DNA from: Paenibacillus paeoniae
Lineage (GTDB): Bacteria; Bacillota; Bacilli; Paenibacillales; Paenibacillaceae
Assembly (NCBI RefSeq): GCF_003388735.1
Contig: NZ_QUBQ01000001.1
Coordinates: 1,612,001-1,676,000, forward strand
Direction: 5' to 3'
DNA: 64,000 bases
Part shown: one piece after another, positions 58,610-64,000 of the stretch
How the letters are laid out: every line of letters starts with the position of its first letter
Position numbering within the stretch: position 1 is the first letter of the stretch
Position numbers and translations under genes: made by a program
Notes under the pieces: generated by a model
Databases searched by the model: none
The model's input: the letters and a program-made list of their open reading frames with translations, nothing else
Told to the model about the DNA's origin: nothing

Positions 58610-59071
58610 GTGAATATAAAGTGTGAATTCTCATTTAACCCGATTGGAAATCAAGAAATAGAGGCATTTGAAAAAACATTCAATTTTGTCTTGCCAGATG
58701 AATATAAACGTTTTTTACTTTGTCATAATGGAGGGAAAACGGTTCAAAGAAGATTTGAAACGAAAGATGAAACGGTAACATCGTCAATTATGTTATTTCT
58801 TCCACTGTGCGATGAACATAAGAGAAATTTAGAGGGTTACTATAAAAAATATAATAGTGGAAAAATAGTTCCATCTAACTTTATTCCTATCGGAGTTGAT
58901 CCTGCAGACAGTCTTATTTGCCTTTCAATAAAAGGAGAGGACAAGGGTGCGGTTTATTATTGCGATCTAGATTATTTGGAAGAAGATAATGAACTGAAGC
59001 AAGAATGTATGAAGCTCGTATCGTTCAGTTTTAGCGAGTTTATACATTCACTCTACCAAACCGATAATTAA
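58610..59071 (+). CDS. Second SMI1/KNR4 (SUKH) immunity-type protein
   Basis: 153 residues with GTG start after AGGTGG. Core EIEAFEKTFNFVLPDEYKRF, HNGGKTVQRRF, then FIPIGVDPADSLICLSIKGE and SFSEFIHSLYQT. It differs clearly in sequence from the previous SUKH gene, so it probably recognises a different partner, as is usual in immunity arrays. Confidence 0.88.
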   Translation: MNIKCEFSFNPIGNQEIEAFEKTFNFVLPDEYKRFLLCHNGGKTVQRRFETKDETVTSSIMLFLPLCDEHKRNLEGYYKKYNSGKIVPSNFIPIGVDPADSLICLSIKGEDKGAVYYCDLDYLEEDNELKQECMKLVSFSFSEFIHSLYQTDN

Positions 59072-59150
59072 GGCAAGGCAGTGCAAGAGTATCTTAATCA
59101 TGAGAACGTACACATGGTTGGAGAAACAGACTGCTTCATAAGGAGATGCG

Positions 59151-60125
59151 ATGATAAACGCTAAAAAAATGGATATGGCATTCAAAAGATATCGAAATAA
59201 CTTTATTAATGGCATTAAATTTGAAGATGTAAAAAAAGAGTATGATGAATGCAAGAGCGAAGTCACTGAAATTGTTGAAATAGATGACGTGCAAAGAGAT
59301 CATATTTTATTGATTAATTTATCTTCCATTTTTTCTTACTACTTGTCTCAATGGAAGCAAGATGTATTACATAACGGCAGAAACCATTTAGGCGGTTTAA
59401 AAAATATGCATAAGGTCGTATTTTACCAGTGCATGGGGCAGAAGCTCTATACAACCAGATATCCGGGGATGCGCTTGCGCTATTCATTAAGGGAAGTTGT
59501 CGTTACTTTGGTCCATTTTGCAATGTATGGATGGGAGAAAGAAGAGAATCTATTATTTGATTTTATAGCTAACCATTTCGGCGGGCATTTAATGAATGCT
59601 AATGAAGGGAACAGGCATGTTTGGTTTTTGCTGGAGTTGTACCTGCAGTACAAAAATAAAACCATTCTGGGAACGAATAAAAAGTTGTATTTAGCTGTGA
59701 AAGAAAGCTTTATGCAAAACGGTCAGCGATGCGGCTCAATACCTGATGATTTAGACATTTATGATGAAGTGCTGGAAGGATGGTCGACGGGTGATCTGGT
59801 AGAAATAGAGCGCCTGATTACGAAAATGTCCACGTATCATTCAGCATTAGCTTCTGAGATCGGACAACTGGGCGAGTTTGGCGATTTCAGATATGGTTTT
59901 TATCCCTTTGAAATATTATTCCTGATACACGTAAGGAGAAAGTTTGGTCTGTCAGTACCTGCTCGATCTGATCATTTGCTGATGAATAATCCAGAAGCCA
60001 ACATGCTGTTTGCAGACCGTGAGACATATCCGGAATGGGATTCTGTGCTACAGATGATTGATCAATTTTATTGTAAAAACTACCCCGATTATATTTCCAA
60101 TCAGTATGGAGACTTGTTTCAATAA
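59151..60125 (+). CDS. Uncharacterised protein, possible large immunity protein
   Basis: A 324-residue largely helical protein with AAGGAGATG before ATG. I do not recognise a named domain with confidence. Visible features are the Trp/Tyr-rich SIFSYYLSQWKQDVLHNGRN, MHKVVFYQCMGQKLYTTRYP, GGHLMNANEGNRHVWFLLEL, and the C-terminal FYPFEILFLIHVRRKFGLSV and DHLLMNNP. Size, helical content and position between SUKH genes and another orphan suggest an immunity protein of the PoNi/DUF1911 kind, but this is not established. Confidence 0.5.
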   Translation: MINAKKMDMAFKRYRNNFINGIKFEDVKKEYDECKSEVTEIVEIDDVQRDHILLINLSSIFSYYLSQWKQDVLHNGRNHLGGLKNMHKVVFYQCMGQKLYTTRYPGMRLRYSLREVVVTLVHFAMYGWEKEENLLFDFIANHFGGHLMNANEGNRHVWFLLELYLQYKNKTILGTNKKLYLAVKESFMQNGQRCGSIPDDLDIYDEVLEGWSTGDLVEIERLITKMSTYHSALASEIGQLGEFGDFRYGFYPFEILFLIHVRRKFGLSVPARSDHLLMNNPEANMLFADRETYPEWDSVLQMIDQFYCKNYPDYISNQYGDLFQ

Positions 60126-60140
60126 TAGGAGGATGCAAGG

Positions 60141-60596
60141 ATGTCTCTTAAAGAAATAGCACAGTATATATTCAATGACAGCAAGGAAATGGAAACTTTT
60201 TTGCAGGAGAATAGAAGCGGTGACTTGCATGAGGATCTATTAAAATATGGATTGACGACGAAACAGTTTTTATATGTTGACTTTAAGGGCGAGGACTATC
60301 AGGAAATTGTCAATTTTATTCTGGATTATGAAGCTGCCCACGATATTGAACTAGCCGTACAAGAAGAACTTGAGCAATTAGAAGCATTCCAGTATGAATT
60401 TTTGCCTGAAAAGATTAAGGAGACCAACAAAATTTTATTACCGAAAGGGTATGGGCTATTTACATATCCTAATTCGGGCGACTTTTACGCTCTGTTCATT
60501 GCAAAATTAGAGAATTTGACAATCTTGCTTCAAGAGGAATTACTGTTCGATGATTACATCCCCTTTCAAGAAAGGTGTATTCAGTATTACAGCTAG
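60141..60596 (+). CDS. Uncharacterised acidic protein (possibly DUF6630-like)
   Basis: A 151-residue acidic protein with AGGAGG before ATG, 15 bases after the previous gene. FLYVDFKGEDYQEIVNFILD near residue 45 and LLPKGYGLFTYPNSGDFYAL near 100 recall DUF6630 proteins, but the match is by memory only. It is the last gene of the immunity-type block and is followed by a terminator. Confidence 0.5.
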   Translation: MSLKEIAQYIFNDSKEMETFLQENRSGDLHEDLLKYGLTTKQFLYVDFKGEDYQEIVNFILDYEAAHDIELAVQEELEQLEAFQYEFLPEKIKETNKILLPKGYGLFTYPNSGDFYALFIAKLENLTILLQEELLFDDYIPFQERCIQYYS

Positions 60597-60648
60597 CGTA
60601 GAAAAATTAAAGTCTTATTTATAAAGAAGAGATCATTCATAATTTAAG

Positions 60649-60685
60649 AAACCTGTATCGAAATGGTTGGTGCAGGTTTTCTGCA
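60649..60685 (+). terminator. Terminator of the immunity-type block
   Basis: AAACCTGTA (60649-60657) pairs with TGCAGGTTT (60671-60679) with one mismatch, then TTCTGC. Similar in sequence to the terminator at 54337-54372. Confidence 0.6.
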
Positions 60686-60761
60686 CGTCGATCGTTTTGC
60701 GTGATTACGAAAAAATATGCGCCGCCTTTGCTTACATGAATAAGCTATAGGAGAGATAACG

Positions 60762-60944
60762 ATGATTCACACAATAATCTTTGATATGGATGGAACCCTC
60801 TTTCAAACGGAGACGATATTAGAAATCTCGCTTCAAGATGCCTATGATCGCTTGAGGGCGCAAAATCAATGGAATAAAGAAACGCCCATCGATAAATTTC
60901 GCGAAATAATGGATTTTAGCATGATATACACTTTCTCATTATGA
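60762..60944 (+). pseudogene. Truncated HAD-family hydrolase
   Basis: Only 60 codons. The start IIFDMDGTLFQTETILEISL contains the HAD motif I DxDGT nucleophile with the cap-domain start, but motifs II-IV are missing and the frame ends MDFSMIYTFSL. Full-length phosphatases of this kind have ~210-230 residues. A terminator follows directly, which suggests an internal deletion that joined the 5' end to its own terminator. Confidence 0.8.
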
Positions 60945-60977
60945 AACACCCCCATATGATTGGATTTGGGGGTGTTT
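60944..60977 (+). terminator. Terminator after the truncated HAD gene
   Basis: AAACACCCCC (60944-60953) pairs perfectly with GGGGGTGTTT (60968-60977). Confidence 0.75.
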
Positions 60978-61073
60978 GCTTGAGGAATTATGTTTTTATT
61001 TCAATAATTTAGGAGGGTTAATTGTTATTATGTCGAAATTAGTAGCAATGCCATAAACTTAAAGGAGATTCAA

Positions 61074-62066
61074 ATGAAACGAATACTTGTCTTACTTCTT
61101 ATGCTCTCGACATTCCTGCTGCTGATGAGCTGCTCCAGCGATTCTGAAGGGAATAGTGAAACGAATCATTTTCCGGATAAAGTACCTTCACAAGTATACC
61201 ATCAATTTACTCACAATGAACAAATGTTTGAGATTATTCCTCTCTATGAAGAGGTTCTTGATTACACAGCTCGAATAAAGGAAGATCCTTCTCTCGACAA
61301 TTGGGAGGAATATTATAACCACGTTGTTATGTCTTTTTATAACATGGCTACTGAGAGAGACTCAGACTTGCCAAGCTTTTTTTATTCCTTTTTTAGTCTG
61401 ACGCTTCTGGAGCAGGAATTAGAGGATAATACAATAAAATTGCTTAAGATGCAAAACAAGATCAATGAATATATACAAGAATCAATCATTTCCTCTGCTC
61501 AGTTGCTTACGGGTGGAAAAACAACGATTTTTATTGTGCCCTTTAGCCCTGACAATCCTACTATTATTCGGGAAATGGGAGGCGCAACAGGCGTAACTTT
61601 GAGTGAGAACATCATCTTACTGCACATTGATCCATCATTTTCAAAAATGACTTTAAAATATTTAGTGGCACATGAATACAATCATACGGTCGCTATGAAG
61701 GGGCTAGCATTTTCAGACTTCACACCTCTCGATGCCATTATTTTAGAGGGAAAAGCCGATTCATTTGCCACAAACGTTTACCCGAATCATAGGGCTCCTT
61801 GGTTAGAGCCACTATCAAAGGATGAGGAAAAGATTATTTTAGAGGAAATAAGCGAACACAAGGATTCTACTGATCAATTTCTTTATCAAACTTTGTTTTC
61901 CGGCAATGATAATAAGGGCATTCCCAGATGGTCGAATTATAAGATAGGCTATAGTATTATGCAAAATTATTTAGAAAAAAATTCCAATTTATCTTTTGAC
62001 GAATGGACCAGTCTTGACCCGATTACAATCCTTCAGGGCAGTGATTACCGAGATTTATTAAAGTAA
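61074..62066 (+). CDS. DUF2268-type zinc peptidase lipoprotein
   Basis: 330 residues with AAGGAGA before ATG. Lipoprotein signal LLLMLSTFLLLMSC with lipobox LMSC. The peptidase motif is His200-Glu-Tyr-Asn-His204 (HExxH) in VAHEYNHTVAMKG, and Glu225 in LEGKADSFATNV is the likely third zinc ligand. The C-terminal IPRWSNYKIGYSIMQNYLEK is typical of the family. It is an extracytoplasmic putative Zn-dependent protease whose substrate is unknown. Confidence 0.88.
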   Translation: MKRILVLLLMLSTFLLLMSCSSDSEGNSETNHFPDKVPSQVYHQFTHNEQMFEIIPLYEEVLDYTARIKEDPSLDNWEEYYNHVVMSFYNMATERDSDLPSFFYSFFSLTLLEQELEDNTIKLLKMQNKINEYIQESIISSAQLLTGGKTTIFIVPFSPDNPTIIREMGGATGVTLSENIILLHIDPSFSKMTLKYLVAHEYNHTVAMKGLAFSDFTPLDAIILEGKADSFATNVYPNHRAPWLEPLSKDEEKIILEEISEHKDSTDQFLYQTLFSGNDNKGIPRWSNYKIGYSIMQNYLEKNSNLSFDEWTSLDPITILQGSDYRDLLK

Positions 62067-62112
62067 CATGGATATGGTATACTGGCATAGTAAAAGGGGA
62101 GGTGCTTTACTG

Positions 62113-62196
62113 ATGGAGAATCTCTTGGGATTGTCTGTGACTACTTTCACTCATGCAAAGCCATTATTGGAAAAGCGTTACTTTGTATGGGGTTAA
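62113..62196 (+). CDS. Possible 27-codon small ORF
   Basis: ATG lies eleven bases after GGGGAGG and reads 27 codons to TAA, starting MENLLGLSVTTFTHAKPLLE. A TATACT at about 62077 could be its -10 box. It sits in a 207-base gap between two genes. No homology recognised; could be a regulatory peptide or chance. Confidence 0.3.
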   Translation: MENLLGLSVTTFTHAKPLLEKRYFVWG

Positions 62197-62273
62197 ACTT
62201 TTTTAAACGCTGAATAAGCTTTTCTAATCATTTGGCTTTGCACCTTATTCACCAAAATAAGGAGTGAAGCAAA

Positions 62274-62543
62274 TTGAAATATTCAAATGCTAAAAATGTA
62301 TTGCCTGAAAAGCTTATTATAGAGATTCAACAGTATGTCCAGGGAGAGACGATCTACATTCCTAAGCAGGAGAAGGAATTTCATCATTGGGGAAGCCTAA
62401 GTGGCGGAAGACAGTGGTTGGATCAACGTAATGCCGCTATTCGATATGCATTTAGGAATGGCAGCAGTATTGAACAACTTGCTGAAGACTATTCGCTCTC
62501 CATGGAAACGATTAAGAAAATGGTTTATTCGAAAAATAAGTAG
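62274..62543 (+). CDS. CD3324-family small HTH protein
   Basis: An 89-residue protein with TTG start nine bases after AAGGAG. NVLPEKLIIEIQQYVQGETI then IYIPK and a C-terminal helix-turn-helix RYAFRNGSSIEQLAEDYSLS with METIKKMVY resemble CD3324-family proteins, which share the Mor-transcription-activator-like fold. Function unknown; a DNA-binding role is inferred. A strong terminator follows. Confidence 0.75.
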   Translation: MKYSNAKNVLPEKLIIEIQQYVQGETIYIPKQEKEFHHWGSLSGGRQWLDQRNAAIRYAFRNGSSIEQLAEDYSLSMETIKKMVYSKNK

Positions 62544-62545
62544 CT

Positions 62546-62586
62546 AACGGCACTGATGAGGTTAACTTCATCGGTGCCGTTTTTTA
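62546..62586 (+). terminator. Terminator of the CD3324-like gene
   Basis: AACGGCACTGATGA (62546-62559) pairs with TCATCGGTGCCGTT (62568-62582, one mismatch region) followed by TTTTA. Confidence 0.9.
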
Positions 62587-62740
62587 TGGCAAGAACATTT
62601 CTAAGTCATGATTTACATTTAATTAGCTATTTGCGTTTTATAAAATGGAAGCAGGCGGATGCGTAGTCATACCGAAATTTTTGAAATCAATCCCAACGGG
62701 GAATAATGAACCCATCACAAAATACGAGGAGTAGACAACG

Positions 62741-63712
62741 ATGAGCGAACAAAAAAGCAGAAGCAGACATCTGATCGATCAGGAGATTATTAGTGCGATT
62801 GATTTAATACCGACGAGCGATCTTTCGGCGGATACGTTAGCAGAATCACGGGAAAATCAGTCCAAAACGATGCACCAAATGGATGTAACGGAGCTGTTCT
62901 CTGTTACATTCGAGGAAAGAACGGTCCCTAGTTATTTTGGCGGACCCGATATTCACATAGAAATCATTAAACCCCTTAAACCCAAATACGATAAGATGCC
63001 GTTCTATTATTCGATTCATGGCGGTGGAATGGTTTTGGGCAGTCCAGTCGGTGATCGTAAAGGGAATGCGGCACTGGCAGAGCAACATGGTTTTTGCTGC
63101 GTATCCGTTTACTATCGTTTAGCGCCGGAGCATATTCAGCCAAGCCAACTGCAGGATTGTTATTCGGGCTTAAAATGGTGTATGGAGCAAGCCGAGGAAT
63201 TGGGCATAGATACGGGGAAAGTTGCTATTGGGGGCAGCAGTGCCGGCGGTGGATTAGCGGCTGGTCTAGCTCTATACATTCGTGATCAGAAGGAATTCGA
63301 CGTTCATCATCTAAGACTGCGCAGCCCAATGCTTGATGATCGTACAAGTATTTCACTAGATCATCCCTATGCTGGCGAATTTGTTTGGACCAAACGAAGC
63401 AATTATTTCGGCTGGAAATCGGTATTAGGGGATGAGCCGGGACAAGAGGGAACTAGCGAGTATTACGTTCCTGCGCGTGCAGCATCGTTGGCCGGTTTGC
63501 CATCCACTTATATCAGCATAGGCAGTATAGATTTGTTCATAGATGAGGCTATGCTGTTTGCGAAACAACTAGCTTTTGACGGTGTTTTGGTTGAACTGCA
63601 TGTATATCCTGGCTATCATCATTTGGCCCCTATGTTTCCGGATGCGCACTATTCTCAAGAAGGCGCCAAATCAAGCGCGTACGCCTTACTGAAGGCACTG
63701 GAGCTTAATTGA
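62741..63712 (+). CDS. HSL-family esterase/lipase (alpha/beta hydrolase fold-3)
   Basis: A 323-residue protein with the oxyanion motif His93-Gly-Gly-Gly in SIHGGGMVLGSP, the nucleophile Ser167 in GGSSAGG, an Asp in IGSIDLFIDEAM and a His in YPGYHHLAPMFP. VYYRLAPEH is the family's other landmark. Such enzymes hydrolyse short-chain esters. ATG is preceded by AATACGAGGAGTAG. It is monocistronic with a long terminator. Confidence 0.93.
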   Translation: MSEQKSRSRHLIDQEIISAIDLIPTSDLSADTLAESRENQSKTMHQMDVTELFSVTFEERTVPSYFGGPDIHIEIIKPLKPKYDKMPFYYSIHGGGMVLGSPVGDRKGNAALAEQHGFCCVSVYYRLAPEHIQPSQLQDCYSGLKWCMEQAEELGIDTGKVAIGGSSAGGGLAAGLALYIRDQKEFDVHHLRLRSPMLDDRTSISLDHPYAGEFVWTKRSNYFGWKSVLGDEPGQEGTSEYYVPARAASLAGLPSTYISIGSIDLFIDEAMLFAKQLAFDGVLVELHVYPGYHHLAPMFPDAHYSQEGAKSSAYALLKALELN

Positions 63713-63753
63713 TGTCATCCAAGCCCGCTCATTGATTCGTACCGCAAGAAAGC

Positions 63754-63816
63754 GCCCGACCTTCAGCTGGATTTTATGAGGGATGTAGTTTCCCTCAGCT
63801 GAAGGTCGGGCTTTTT
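63754..63816 (+). terminator. Long-stem terminator of the esterase gene
   Basis: Sixteen perfect pairs (63754-63769 with 63796-63811) with an inner GAGGGA/TCCCTC hairpin, followed by TTTTT. Confidence 0.92.
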
Positions 63817-63952
63817 ACTCCTATTACACTTGAAGGTTCAGAGTTCACAACACAGATGGAATGAGCATCTCATTGCAAATTTAATCTCAATCCATTATTA
63901 TGGACAGTATATATCGACAATTGTTTTGGTACTGAGAAAGGAGGAGCGTGGG

Positions 63953-64000
63953 ATGCAGTTCTCCAAAAGCACAGACTATGCTCTGCATGCTTTAGTTCAT
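63953..64000 (+). CDS. Rrf2-family regulator, N-terminal fragment
   Basis: The window ends 16 codons into this gene. AAAGGAGGAG precedes the ATG, and the visible MQFSKSTDYALHALVH is the characteristic start of Rrf2-type regulators (IscR, NsrR, YwnA group). Whether iron-sulfur ligands exist cannot be seen. Upstream a TATCGACAATT (63912-63922) matches part of the ArsR-DMT operator at 42335-42345, probably by chance. Confidence 0.8.
   Translation, partial: MQFSKSTDYALHALVH

Noticed and set aside
63912..63922. TATCGACAATT upstream of the Rrf2 gene as a third ArsR-DMT operator
   Set aside because: Only half of the TCGA-N-AATT-N-TCGA palindrome is present and the gene is over 20 kb away; probably coincidence.

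Overview
The window looks like chromosomal DNA from a spore-forming, moderate-GC Firmicute, most probably Paenibacillus or a close relative. The reasons are two separate gerA/gerB/gerC-type spore germination clusters, strong Shine-Dalgarno sites with frequent GTG and TTG starts, many intrinsic terminators, an M-box magnesium riboswitch, tandem small regulator-plus-enzyme units, and families common in Paenibacillus (YhgE/Pip proteins, copper-amine-oxidase-type stalk domains, 7TM-DISM-like hybrid kinases). No rRNA, tRNA, CRISPR array or intact insertion sequence was seen. This is an accessory-rich stretch of independent small operons, not a housekeeping block.

Layout. 1-8.4 kb: tail of a YhgE/Pip membrane protein, a frameshifted protein-kinase-like gene, a TetR-APH kinase operon, a secreted Fn3-like protein, a MerR regulator, spermidine synthase and a large secreted protein. 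8.4-17.4 kb: MFS exporter, SUKH protein, ArsR-SRPBCC pair, UvrA2-like ATPase, ferredoxin-reductase-like flavoprotein, AraC regulator and acetyltransferase. 17.4-24.6 kb: decayed gene, MarR/PNPOx unit, a tandem alpha/beta hydrolase duplication, ArsR-oxidoreductase unit, sarcosine/N-methyltryptophan oxidase-like enzyme and a monooxygenase. 24.6-28.9 kb: the divergent mgtA/mgtC magnesium locus. 28.9-33.1 kb: SARP-like response regulator and a hybrid kinase with two kinase modules. 33.1-39.4 kb: iron-siderophore lipoprotein, first germination operon, DUF218 protein. 39.5-50.7 kb: MarR-nitroreductase unit, ArsR-DMT unit, MerR-nitroreductase pair, msrA, and an arsenic-type region (ArsR, flavoprotein, MFS, later an ACR3/BASS permease). 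50.8-54.3 kb: second germination operon. 54.4-64 kb: AraC, acetyltransferases, a block of immunity-type genes (two TPR, two SUKH, two others) without a toxin gene, a truncated HAD gene, a lipoprotein peptidase, an HSL-type esterase and the start of an Rrf2 regulator.

How genes work together. Most units are a regulator followed by its target, and the operators can often be read directly: palindromes lie in the promoter spacers of the TetR, ArsR, MarR and MerR units and recur before their target genes. The two germination operons have promoter elements resembling those of the forespore sigma factor G.

The most unusual part is 27.3-28.16 kb. On one side, mgtA is preceded by an M-box and terminator, then a 45-codon ORF, then a second terminator whose arms repeat segments inside that ORF. 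On the other side, mgtC has its own promoter, a 41-codon ORF, and a terminator whose 5' arm is perfectly complementary to nine bases inside the ORF. Both ORFs encode Ser-Glu-Gly at the same TCAGAGGG sequence used for the alternative pairing. This suggests paired translation-coupled attenuators controlling two magnesium-related genes, stacked on riboswitch control for one of them.
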